64,000 nucleotides of DNA. It comes from Ananas comosus. Lineage: Eukaryota; Streptophyta; Magnoliopsida; Poales; Bromeliaceae. The notes below the pieces were generated by a model. The model saw only the letters and a program-made list of their open reading frames with translations, was not told the origin of the DNA and did not search any database. Location of the stretch: positions 4,895,681-4,959,680 of the forward strand of contig NC_033640.1 in assembly GCF_001540865.1 (NCBI RefSeq), in the 5' to 3' direction. Position 1 is the stretch's first letter. Each line of letters opens with the position of its first letter. Below, one piece after another: positions 9,431-19,748 of the stretch. A program made the position numbers and the translations under genes.

Positions 9431-11437
9431 TACTTGATCTCTCTTTAGTTCAATTTATAGGGAGATTTTGAGAAACAGTCATTAAGAGTCGTAATTTGTA
9501 CTTCGTATGACAGTTTTGTGAGGTAAAATGGAAAATTTTCGACCGGGGTTCAGGTGGATTTGTCGCTCGCAGCTCGCCCTGCGCTTTGACCGCGTTTTGC
9601 TGCTGCAGAAACATCTCTCTCTTTTTAGGATCTCTCTCTATCACCTCCTCCACTTCTACGGAAAGAGACTCGAGGTCGTGGTAGACTTCCCCAGGTCTCC
9701 AGCTCGACCCTCCTATTCCGACTCATTTTCTACACTTTTCTGGTTTTATCGGGACGACGGTGCGTCGACGTCTGAGACGACGAACGACATGGCCATGTCG
9801 TAACTACAACATGGCCATGTGTTACGTTTTTAAGCTCTCTTTCGGTGTCGTTACGCGAAAAAACGAAAATTGGTAAGGTGGTGAAGAGATTGAACAGGTT
9901 TGTGAACAGGGTCGGGAAATCTTATACATCCCATTAGGGTAAATGGTAAAAGGTATAAGTTTGAAGTGTTAAATAGTTTAAGTCTCGTAACGTTAATTAA
10001 ACGCTACGTAAAAAGGTAAAGGTTAATGGAAGAGTGAAGTAATTGAACAGTTTTGGAAAGTTTCCAGACAGTTTTTAACACCTGGTCAAGGTTTTCGGTT
10101 AGGTTGGGAGCATGAACGTTTATCCGGATTTTAAGTCAACGATATACGAATTAAGTCACAACCATTTAATCTCAAAGCTGGTAAAAACAACATCACTTAG
10201 GGTTAATCTAATCCTAAATTGAGGTTAAATCCATTGATGTTTAGTTTGGTTTAAATTGTTAGAGGTGGAATCAAATTAAACATCACATCGGCGATACAGC
10301 TCCAGTGGTGTTTTACGGTAGAACTTAAATTAAACGGAGTTATGAGGAATTGCGAGGCACAAGGTAGAAGAGGTTTGCGGGGTATCCCGGAGTTTACGAC
10401 GATTGACGGTGGTTCAGGTTTGTTACGAACTTGAACTATTATCATTCTCTGAATCATTCGTATACCAGCCTAACAGGAATCATGGTTAAAAGAATTGTTA
10501 GTGGCCCGCAAAGGGTTAGTGTAGGGCTTGTTTCACTTTGAAATGTAGCTACACGAAACAGGAGAGTACTTTGTAGACTAGAAAGCTGTTTACTTATCGT
10601 GAAACTGATAGACTTATTTGTTAGCAGTCTAGGGTTGTTCTTCATTCGAGAAGTTTATTCGGAGAATCGGTTTATCGAAAGAAGTGTGGGAGACAGTATC
10701 GTTATATAAGACGGAGACAGCATCTGTTCCGCTGTTATCCAACATCACTTCGAAAGGTTGATTGACGTGTAGGCGGTTATCTCTTATGTATTGAATTTTC
10801 ACTAGAGGAGGATAAGTTTAGTGAGCGTTTTAGGCTTAGTTGTATAGGTTGGTGTGATAGGAATGTGGACGTTTTGAGGTTTGTTCACGATCACCATGGA
10901 GTATTCATATCGGACGGTTACTGGGAATGGTCCTAACCAGTATATAGTCGATTGGTACGAGTGACTCATCCTCTACAAACCGGCACACGTTTGGTACCGC
11001 ATATACTATGAGGGCTGTCGTGATCTTATCCCTTATACTCTGTACATGAGGGCGAGTAGTAGCCTGACATCACTATTGAGCCGTCTTTCAAACTTTACGC
11101 AGCGTTTTCCTCACGAGTGGCCAAAGCGCAGTCAGTAAGGCTTTGCGAAATTTTAGAAGAGATATATAAAGAACACACAGTTTACATCATCAGGACTGAA
11201 CAACAAGGAGAATTAAAGGTATGATTCCTAAAAAAATCGTCGTGGATTTAGAAAGTAGAGTTTGAGTGGGAATTCATTTCAGAAGTTAAATAAATAGAGT
11301 TGATACAGCAATCTTCGTTAATCGTATAGTAGCTGTATCTCGTTGTTTATATACTTTCTAGGGAATAGCTCGAAAGACTTCATGTGTGTTGACAGTGCGA
11401 ACGAAGATTTTATAGACACTGGACAGTATTTTCTCAG
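9431..11437 (+). mobile_element. LTR-like unclassified sequence
   Basis: The Copia element stops at this border. The segment has a CT-rich block near 9610-9660 and aggtaaaatgga at 9526, both with counterparts in the LTR at 12811-16283 (13305-13340 and 13425). It also carries a pair of palindromes at 9784-9801 and 9809-9820, analogous to the paired palindromes of the other LTRs. No canonical ends were found. From about 10880 the sequence is of unknown type. It could be a decayed 5' LTR and leader of the Gypsy element whose 3' LTR starts at 12811. Confidence 0.4.
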
Positions 11438-11462
11438 NNNNNNNNNNNNNNNNNNNNNNNNN
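11438..11462. other. Assembly gap (25 N)
   Basis: A run of undetermined bases lies between LTR-like sequence and the decayed internal region. The true gap length is unknown. Confidence 0.95.
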
Positions 11463-12795
11463 TGATTATAATGATTGCTTTAGTTGCATCTCTGATCGGC
11501 TGTTGGCCGAGTTGAATAGCATTATTTCTTTCCTTTATGCATGTAGGATTGATTTAATAGAATGGTTTTGATTGAAACTTAGTTCTGAGATACTTTGTAC
11601 TATGGCTCATGCGAACTAAATTGATTCGCCTTGGAACTCTGAACATTATACAATGCATCTTGAAGGGTTTAACCTCGCTGGGTGAAGTATAAGTTGATTC
11701 CCCTCTATTGCCTAAATTGGATTTGGGACAATGAATACCTTGAGCATCACACTCTCAAAACAGTATTAAAGAAAGCTCATCTGAATTGATCTACTTACAA
11801 GATCCAATAGTGATGTCCCGAGTGATGTTGGCAGAAGCAAAGCTCCAACTTGAGCTTGCGTAGACTTGAATGGAAATCGAATTTGAGTACGTGAGGAAAA
11901 TTTCTCGGTGAGGAAATGGTTATGCTTTGCTTTATGATTGGTGTAAAGGAAAACAGTAAAGCTGTAAAGACAACATTAATGGAATTTGTCTGAGCTTGAC
12001 ATGGAGCAGTATCCATTAATGTGAATTTGGGATTATCGCCTAGTGACAGAATGAAATATGATACTAAGACATTGGGACTCGATGCTAATTAGTAAATAAG
12101 GAATCCATCTTCAATGGATTGATGGAAGAGACAATCAATTCCAATTTGTTAGTGAAGGGTTACCATCAGGGCTAACTAGTTCATTATCAAGCTAGTTATG
12201 ATTGAGGAATATAAAGACTACAAGCTATATGAGAGGGTTATGACTATTGGATGATACAAATCAATCACTGGTATGTGATTATCTCGTCAAGCACAAGTTG
12301 CACATCAGAAGTAACCTAGGAAACCTAGTAAGGAATGGTTACGCTCCAGTTATAGAACCAAGACAGAACAAGTTGGGTTTTAGCTTCAACCTATTTGAGA
12401 AAATAGGAATGGATTTTATTTTGAAATAGAATTGCACCGAAAATGCAATATCTTAAAGAGTTTTGACTTTTGAGAATCGATGGATGATTTGGAACTCGAG
12501 ATAATTATATTTATTGAACCCTAGTGCAAATGGTACCCTTGGAATTCTTTTTACCAAATGAAGAACTAAGCCCCTTCATATGAGCATGATGAGAAAGGTT
12601 AGATTTTATCCTCGAATCATTGGAAAAGTTGAAATAGATTTTCATCCATTACAATCATGGAATCTATGAATGAAAGAAGAGCTTTTATTTGTGAGAAAGT
12701 GATATGAACTCATGAACAACGATGGAATGGATTGTCATCCCTTTTAGATGATATGGAATGAGGATTCAGTTCTAGTTTCGCGGACGAAACTTTTA
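11463..12795 (+). pseudogene. Decayed Ty3-Gypsy internal region
   Basis: No intact polyprotein motif can be read in any frame. Position supports the call: the region ends with gtttcgcggacgaaac (12776-12791), the sequence that typically precedes the polypurine tract in plant Del/Tekay-type elements, and is followed by that tract and an LTR. The longest frame (12247-12429) has no recognisable domain. Confidence rests on context only. Confidence 0.45.
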
Positions 12796-12810
12796 TTTAG
12801 GAGGGGTGAA
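12796..12810 (+). other. Polypurine tract
   Basis: tttaggaggggtgaa lies directly before the TGTAATATAC start of the 3' LTR. This is where plus-strand DNA synthesis would be primed during reverse transcription. Confidence 0.75.
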
Positions 12811-15800
12811 TGTAATATACTGAATTTTAGACCTATTGGCAAGTTCGAGGGTTGAATTGGCTTTTGGAACTGGTCCACGATTTTTGACAGACCTTTGAAA
12901 GGTTTTGACAAGTTAATGAAGTGAGAAGGTAACTGGAAATGGACAAGTGCATCGCAAATTGATTGCAATGCTCTGAATTTGATAAATTGCGAAGTTTGAA
13001 TATGGAAAATGGTAAATGGGACTACCCTACATATTCTAAAGGGCTGGGACAAGTATTTGGAGAAGTTAGATAAGTGGTGGAATGGCTAAAAGCAAGAAAG
13101 CGCATTGCTGTGGCTTTCTCTCGAATTTTTGCATTGTGTACCGGTACAACATCAATGCTGTACCGGTACAGCAAGCAGCAGAGTTTGCAGCTGCGTGGCA
13201 ACAGGGCTATTTTGGTCTTTTCACACCTTTTACTCAGCCTTATCCTCCCAGCTCGACCTCTGGACCCCTTCAGATGGTGCTAGAGCTTAGAGAAAGGCAT
13301 CTTCACCTCCTTCACTATCTCTCTCTAGGATTTTTCTCTCTCTACAAAGATGTCGTCGTTTTGCGCCGGTTTCGCGTCCCGCTCGACGCTCGCTGTTTAT
13401 GTGGACTTGGGGCCAGCTTTTAAAAGGTAAAATGGAGTGTTTTGGACAGTATGCTTCATGTTTAATGCTGAGAATCACTGACAGAGAGTTTTAGAGGGAT
13501 ATTTAACTTGATTTCTCTCTAGTTCATCGTTTAGCGTCGGATTTTGACGCATTTTGGTGTCGTTGCTTCCATCTGCGTGTAACAGGGGTTCCAGCAGCTA
13601 GAGGTGAGATTTTTAGCTGTGAATTGACCCCCTTAAATCAGGGATAATCTACTTTGAAGCTTGCTTGAGGTAATTAGCTACTTACAAAGCTAATTCGGAC
13701 CTAAATGCGATTTGTTGGACCAACTTGATGCAGTTTGGCATGTTTGCTTCGCAGCAGGTTTCAGAACCTTATTGAATCAAATTGGTGATCTTGGGAACTG
13801 GTTTGGAAGGTGTTCTAACCAGGGTAAGTGGAAATTTCAGTTAGGAAGCTGAATTATTCAGGTTTCGGCCATTTTAATGCATATACAAGTTTACTAATGT
13901 CGTGTTGATGTTGTTCGCAGCGGGAATTCAGCCGACCTTTGGGTCATCTTTGGTTGGCTTTGGGAAGCCTTTAGAGACTTAATTTGAGGTACTAAAGAGA
14001 ACCAAAACAGCGATTTATGTTACTACTTAATACGAAATGTGAATCGAGCCGAAATCGGGCATTTCGGCCGTAGTTTTAATCCGATCTTGATGTTTGCTTT
14101 TCAGCAGAGTTGAGGCCTATTGGAGTTAATTGTGGGAGATAGTAATAGGTGGGTCTGACCTTCCCGAAAAGGGTGAATTCTCTCTATATCTCCTTTGACA
14201 TCTGAGTTGAAGTTATTATATTCATGTGAATATATATGTATAGTTCAAGGCATTGAGAAATGCGTCAATGTGTAGATCATATTGGATATGATAGCATCCC
14301 TCAATAGAAATGGAAGACTTATGTCTGTTCATTTTACATAGCCATTTGTTGAATTACTATGCATGCATGATGATAATAACTTGCATAAACAATTTCACTT
14401 GATGTCACTCAAGTGGATATAATGGTAATATCATGAGTGTACCAATTAACGCGGTTGAACGACAAAGAAATTGTTGTACTCGGGGTTGTGCTATGCAATG
14501 CTATATAGTAAGTATAAGGGCTAAACTCTGAATAAATCTGATAAAGGCATCCATTTGCATATACAGGCCAAGTTGTAAAATGAATGGTATAGAGATCATG
14601 TGAAGAGCATTTTATCTTTTATCTTGCTTGCGTACAATATTCTGTTAGTTTCTACTTTCATATGATAGATTCACATTATGGTATATGTTCTAGTAAGTGA
14701 CTAGAATTTCTTATGATGGCATAACTTGAATGATTATTCAGTTGAATATAATCTAGTAAATAACTAGATTTGGATATGATGACATACTTGGATGATCAAG
14801 TAGAGGTTTATATTGGACTACAGGATGCGTGTCATAAGTCTTTAAATATGACATTAGTAAACCACTTTCCTTATGTGGAAGGAGTAGTGAGAGATTTGAG
14901 TGACCGACCAGGTATAGCCTGATAGAATCACTAGTATAATGTAAAGTTTAAACTTGTCAAGTTAAACTAGCTATTGATAGAATCATGTCAACAAGTGTTG
15001 ATAGTGACTTATGATTGGGCACTACAGTATCGACGTTGGGTCGAGCTGAGATTCCATGTTTGAGACATGATGTAGTTGGAATATTTGTGCCATGGATGAT
15101 AGCTAGCATGCCATTACGCTCTTTCGTACACGCTTGCGGGGGTAGCGCCCCCCTAGCCTCGCACTCCGGAGTGGCTTGAGATTCCATGTCAGAGACATAA
15201 TGTTGTTGTGGTATTTGTACCTTGGACTACGGTTTACGCTTGCGGGGTCGCTTCCCCCCAAGCCAGCACTCCCGAGTAGCCTAGCGACAGTTGCTCGCTC
15301 ATGTACGAAGTGAGCGCCGAAGTGGATTGCCGTGGGGAGTGTACACTACCACGGGGCCATTAGGCACGGCGCGGCTTGGATCTTACCTTGCGTAAGTCTA
15401 CTGAAAATTGGGTTATGACAAGTGCTTCAACTTTAGTTGGATATAGTAGTAAAGTTACTTGATGTCTTTGGACAAGTGAACTTATTGATGACCAAACTAG
15501 ACAGTTGACATCTAAAGTAAGTTTAGTGATGAATAACCTAGAAGTTGACATCATGATTGGTTAGCAACATATTGACAATATGTTTCGTTCTTGCTAATGC
15601 AGGAGGTAATTACATGATATTATCTGCAATTTCAGTAAACATAATTATGTATGCAATTTGGTGTATGTTCGTTAAATTATTAATCAATGTGAATGATAAT
15701 ATCTTTCGTGTTAACTGATACTTGCAAACTATTGATACACATTTATTTACGGTTAAGTAGATAGCATGAGTAGCTACTTTTATACTTATTGCATTTACTT

Positions 15801-16283
15801 GCTTATTACATCACTTGCTTATTTATTGCTATCTACTCGTGCCACAGTTTACCTAGTGGTGTACTTCGCCACTCTTGGCGGCTTACCCACTGGGAACTAT
15901 TGTTTAATAGTTCTCACGCCCTCTTTGTTGTTGTGTTTTTTTGACAGAGCCTTCCACAGCGGGAAAGGCTAGGGTTCCTGGCGAGGGGTCAGCGGCTAGC
16001 TAGAGCCTTTTTGGACGTGTACTAGACGACCTTCTTCAGTTTATGTAGTTTAGTACAGAGATGTATATTAAGTTATTGTAAATTGTACTTTGTTTTTCTT
16101 TATTGTATTAAGGCTTTGGGATTGTATAAGTTTAAACTTTTAAGTCTGGCTCTGATTACCTGCTTAGAATCATATGCTTTTATTTTATTGATTGTAGACG
16201 CCTGGTGTATGCTTGAGTTGTGGTGTACACGGCGGGTCTGTGCACGCTACCGGATACGCTTCCGTTGGTACACGGGCGTGACA
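12811..16283 (+). mobile_element. 3' LTR of a Del/Tekay-like Ty3-Gypsy element
   Basis: The LTR begins TGTAATATAC immediately after the polypurine tract and ends ACGGGCGTGACA, giving 3473 bp. It contains two ACCGGT-centred palindromes at 13137-13172 and a CT-rich stretch near 13316-13350. Two copies of a block with gcttgcgggg followed by gcactcc(g)gagt lie at 15135-15175 and 15239-15280. The terminal block at 15888-15920 is shared with the other LTRs. No matching 5' LTR end with a primer-binding site is visible upstream, where there is an assembly gap. Confidence 0.8.
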
Positions 16284-16552
16284 GGTTCCTGAAAGGGGAA
16301 CTTTTAGGGACCGTTCGCATCGACCTCCCCCGCGACCCTTAGCTATGGGGACCGGTCCTCCCTTCCAGGGACCGGTCCCCGAGAGCAAAATCTGCCAAGT
16401 TCAGATTTTTGCTTATTTGCTCTCGGGAACTCAACTCCAAAGCACTTTTTGTGTTTTGGACATTTTTAACTCCCACAATGGGTATTCTCTCGACAGTTAG
16501 TCAATCCTGGATGAAGTACAATCCTCGAATTTCTAGAATTCACTTCCTTACA
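16284..16552 (-). mobile_element. LTR start fragment (minus orientation)
   Basis: Two GGACCGGTCC palindromes (16349-16358, 16368-16379) and the following ccccgagag stretch match 44065-44102 in the same orientation. The segment ends ttccttaca at 16552, resembling the first bases (TGTAAGGA) of the 4.2-kb minus-strand LTR. Only about 270 bp remain. Confidence 0.5.
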
Positions 16553-16953
16553 TAGGAGGTCTCCTGCGCCGCTGAGGCCGCACGCCTCCTTGCCCGCGGC
16601 GTCCTCCTCCCGACACCGCCGTCGTCGGCAGCCGCGATGGGCGACCCACTAGTTCAGCCTCCGCCTCCTCAACGCGCACCTCATCTTCGTGCGCCGCGTC
16701 GGCGGCACCGCCGCGTGCGGGCGCAACGCCCACCGCGGCCTCGTCCTCACCCTCACCTTCGTCGCCTACGCCCGCCATCCACGCCTACCGCGCCCAGATC
16801 GAGGCCGAGCTCACCAACATCTGTGGCGGCGTCCTCTACTTCCTCTTTGCCTCTCCCTCTCCACGTTCTTGTACATGGCCCTCCTCGTCACCGCTCACCA
16901 GGTGTTCGATCTATGTCTGCAATGAACAGCGCTTCTTTAAAAAGAGGTTTCTA
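16553..16953 (+). pseudogene. GC-rich patchwork with 14-3-3 and membrane-protein-like fragments
   Basis: The segment is GC-rich with sharp borders. In one frame 16774-16835 reads HAYRAQIEAELTNICGGVL, closely resembling the 14-3-3 helix that carries YR-x-KIE-x-EL-x-x-ICDGIL. In another frame, 16656-16770 (LRLLNAHLIFVRRVGG, LVLTLTFVAYA) and 16853-16925 (STFLYMALLVTAHQVFDL) look like pieces of a membrane protein, but I do not recognise the family. The pieces are in different frames, so there is no single coding sequence. The pattern suggests captured gene fragments or an interrupted pseudogene. Confidence 0.5.
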
Positions 16954-17035
16954 AGTCTACTCCCTCTCCGACAGCAGCCGTTGCATCTCGCGCACCACCA
17001 GCGGATCCTTGATCCCCCACAACGAAGACGATAGC

Positions 17036-17698
17036 ATGTTGCAGCAGCCAGCTACGGGCGAGACGCAGCGGCTACACCGCGTGAGCCGCGTTTTCGACGC
17101 CGCGGGGCTCTACGCGAAGGCACACTACGCGAAGCTCTGCCAGGCGCTGGCAGGGTTGGCAGCGATCAACTCGCCGAAATCGTTAGTGGAGGCATCAGTC
17201 CAGGCTGTAGCGCACAAGGCGGAGCACGCCCAGGCGGTGGCAGCCCCAGCTGCCGAGAAGGTGCTGCAGAATGTCCTGCAGTCGTGCCGCGACAGCTATG
17301 GATCAGCGGCGGACGTGCTGAAGAATGCGCCGCGATTGGTGCACGGCGGTGGACGGCCCGTGGACATCAACAGCGAGCTCTCGGCCGCCAGCGCAGACTC
17401 GTTCGACGAGTTCCCGGACGTCGACGGCTCGCACCTCGCAAACATGCAGACCAATCTCAGCAGGCTCGTCAGCAACAGCCTCAACCTCGCTACAGTCAAC
17501 TTCAAGATCTTCTACCTCAAGATAAAGAGCGATTACCACCGCTACCTAGCCGAGTTCAAGGCCGGGGCCAAGCGCAAGGAGGCCGCCGAGAACACCCTCG
17601 CCGCCTACAAGGCAGTTCAGGATATTGCTCTGACGGAGTTGGCGCCGACGAATCATGCATACCAATTATTTGATGAAATGCCTAAGATGTATTATTGA
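17036..17698 (+). CDS. Chimeric ORF: unknown helical region + 14-3-3 segment + PPR-like tail
   Basis: The frame is open from 17009; the first ATG is 17036 ([16 protein letters not shown]), giving about 220 residues to TGA 17696-17698. Roughly residues 15-140 are Ala-rich and probably helical, from a family I do not recognise. Codons around 17500-17655 ([41 protein letters not shown]) are unmistakably 14-3-3, covering part of the phosphopeptide-binding groove (Lys, Arg-Tyr in YHRY). The frame then switches to [13 protein letters not shown], which resembles a PPR motif. The 14-3-3 piece lacks an intron and both ends of the protein. It is either a retro- or transposon-captured chimera or a pseudogene that happens to be open. 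Expression is unknown. Confidence 0.5.
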   Translation: MLQQPATGETQRLHRVSRVFDAAGLYAKAHYAKLCQALAGLAAINSPKSLVEASVQAVAHKAEHAQAVAAPAAEKVLQNVLQSCRDSYGSAADVLKNAPRLVHGGGRPVDINSELSAASADSFDEFPDVDGSHLANMQTNLSRLVSNSLNLATVNFKIFYLKIKSDYHRYLAEFKAGAKRKEAAENTLAAYKAVQDIALTELAPTNHAYQLFDEMPKMYY

Positions 17699-18095
17699 CG
17701 GCAAACCCAATCTATACATAAAGAGAGAGAGCGGTGCTCTTCTCTTTACAAATGATATAGCATCATCGAAAGAGAGAGAAAGCGGTGCTCTTCTCTTTAC
17801 AAATGATATAGCATCATCGAAAGAGAGAGAAAGCGGTGCTCTTCTCTTTACAAATGATATAGCATCATCGAAAGAGAGAGAAAGCGGTGCTCTTCTCTTT
17901 ACAAATGATATAGCATCATCGAAAGAGAGAGAAAGCGGTGCTCTTCTCTTTACAAATGATATAGCATCATCGAAAGAGAGAGAAAGCGGTGCTCTTCTCT
18001 TTACAAATGATATAGCATCATCGAAAGAGGGAGAGAGCAGTGCTCTTCTCTTTGCAAAAAATTATTATATCATCAAAAAGAGGGAAAGAGATTAA
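17655..18095 (+). CDS. ORF made of in-frame 17-residue repeats
   Basis: ATG 17655 lies inside the end of the preceding ORF, in another frame. The frame of 146 codons reads through the 51-bp minisatellite, giving six copies of [17 protein letters not shown] (last residue G in the sixth) and a diverged seventh. As the unit length is a multiple of three, the frame stays open by construction, so openness is weak evidence for coding. No signal peptide or known domain is seen. Confidence 0.25.
   Translation: MHTNYLMKCLRCIIDGKPNLYIKRESGALLFTNDIASSKERESGALLFTNDIASSKERESGALLFTNDIASSKERESGALLFTNDIASSKERESGALLFTNDIASSKERESGALLFTNDIASSKEGESSALLFAKNYYIIKKRERD
17727..18083 (+). repeat. 51-bp minisatellite, six near-identical units plus a diverged seventh
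   Basis: The unit contains gcggtgctcttctctttac and gatatagcatcatcgaaag. Six consecutive units are almost identical; the seventh differs and merges into the repeated block that begins at about 18062. Such homogeneity implies recent expansion or conversion. Confidence 0.95.
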
Positions 18096-19735
18096 TTCTC
18101 TATGTGTGAAAGAGAGGGAGCTTTGTTACAACAAAAAGGAGGCAAGGAAGGAATTTTCCCACCTTAATTGTCCCATGAATGTAAAAGAGATAAAGAAGGA
18201 TTACCTATCTTTGCTGTCTTATATTTTCAAAGGAGATAAAAAAAATGTGTTCTCTTGATTCTCCTATAATGAGGAGACAAAAGAAAATTAATCGGGTTAT
18301 CGATTAATATTCTTTTGATCGTCCTTTTATTGGAAGAACAATGGGATGTTCGAAAAATAATCGAACTCTTTGATTCTATCCAAAGTCGAATCTTTCGATT
18401 TGGCCAAATTAGACCAAATTGAGATTTAATTGAATTGGACATTTTATGTGATTCATGACTGAGAATTTGGCAAATAAAAAAAATGCACTCGAAAATTTTA
18501 AGTGATACATTTGATTCTGAATCATACCTTTAAATATTTTGATCTCATATGATCCAAAATTAACCACCTCAAAACAATGGATCGAGTCTATACCCACCTC
18601 AAATTACACAACTCCGGCTCAGCCCAAATGTGAACACAAAACTCAGGTTCAGGTCAAACAGAAATTGGGCCCCAATTCTATAACTTGCCTAAATAAAACT
18701 TGGACTTAAGCCATGCGGGCCTAAACTGAGCCCAAGCCCATATCCAGAATTTAAATTCAATTCAGGCCTCAACCATATGGGCTTAAATTTAGTCCATGCC
18801 TGAATATAATTATATGGGCCCGAATTTGGACCATGCTTGAATCCACAGCAGAATTGAAACAAGCCATGGATTTCCTCATATGGACTAGCACCAAATCCAA
18901 TAGCACCAAATCCAAATATTTAACCCAAATCAAGATTTGAAATTATGCTTATCAATCAAATCCACTCTTGAACCTAAGCCACATAGGCTAGGTACAACCG
19001 GAATATGAAACTAAGTCTTACCAACTTTTTAATCCAATTCTCTAGCACATTAAGCTAGAGTCATATTGTTACCACATTCATATTAGATCAAATTCTAAAT
19101 TATTTGTTTAGAATTAATCAAACCATCTATTTATCTTAGTATATATGACTAAGATAAAAATAATAAATTAGGTTTCACCTAATGAAAAAAAAAAAAAAAT
19201 TATTGAACTCTAATACATTTACTGAGAGTTCAAACAAACGAAACTGAATTAGACTCTAATACATACACTAAGAGTTTAATTTAAATCAAATTTTGACTAA
19301 TCCTAATATATATAATTAGGATTTAGTTAATATTTCACCTTATGGTGAACTCAATGTGAGACATAATTAAGCTCTAACATATGAGCATAGAGCTTAATTG
19401 CACTGGACTTTGAGATATTAAATTGAAGTCTAATCCTAACACATACATTTAGGATGAAGGCTTAAATTGAATATCAAATCAAATCCCATTGGACTTTATC
19501 ATATATATTTAAAGTTCAATTAATCAAATCAAACTCTAATGCATCTAACTAGAGTTTAATTTGAATCAAACCTTATTAAATCCCAATGTATATACATGGA
19601 ATTTAATCAACCTTCCATCTTGAGGTGAACAATGTTGAGCACTGAAATATATAGAGCCCAATTAAATCAATTTGATCATATACTTTGATATCTTGGTTCA
19701 GAATCAAATTCAATCAACCGTCNTATATATATATA
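18062..19735 (+). repeat. Copy 1 of a 1.7-kb direct duplication
   Basis: This segment is repeated at 19742-21492 in the same orientation with high identity (for example gagggagctttgtt, tgtcccatgaatgtaaaag and atgtgttctcttgattctcc occur in both). It holds no recognisable gene. The two copies are separated by a TA microsatellite, as in a tandem duplication. Adjacent LTRs with nothing between them are an alternative, but no TG...CA borders were found. Confidence 0.9.
19040..19607. repeat. Array of about nine imperfect hairpins (copy 1)
   Basis: Short inverted repeats with 7-12-bp arms and loops of about 7-13 nt occur one after another. Examples are CTCTAGC/GCTAGAG (19040-19060), AATCCTAAT/ATTAGGATT (about 19300-19324), AATTAAGCTCTA/TAGAGCTTAATT (19365-19399) and AAACTCTA/TAGAGTTT (about 19533-19560). 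The arms differ between hairpins but each is complementary to its partner; loops are variations on tacatacac. Confidence 0.85.
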
Positions 19736-19748
19736 TATATATATATAT
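19724..19748. repeat. TA microsatellite at the duplication junction
   Basis: A (TA)n tract follows an ambiguous base at 19723 and separates the two 1.7-kb copies. Confidence 0.95.

Noticed and set aside
17036..17500. Rubber elongation factor/SRPP-like protein
   Set aside because: The first half of the ORF is helical and Ala-rich, which suggested this family, but no family-specific motif could be matched, so it is left as unknown.
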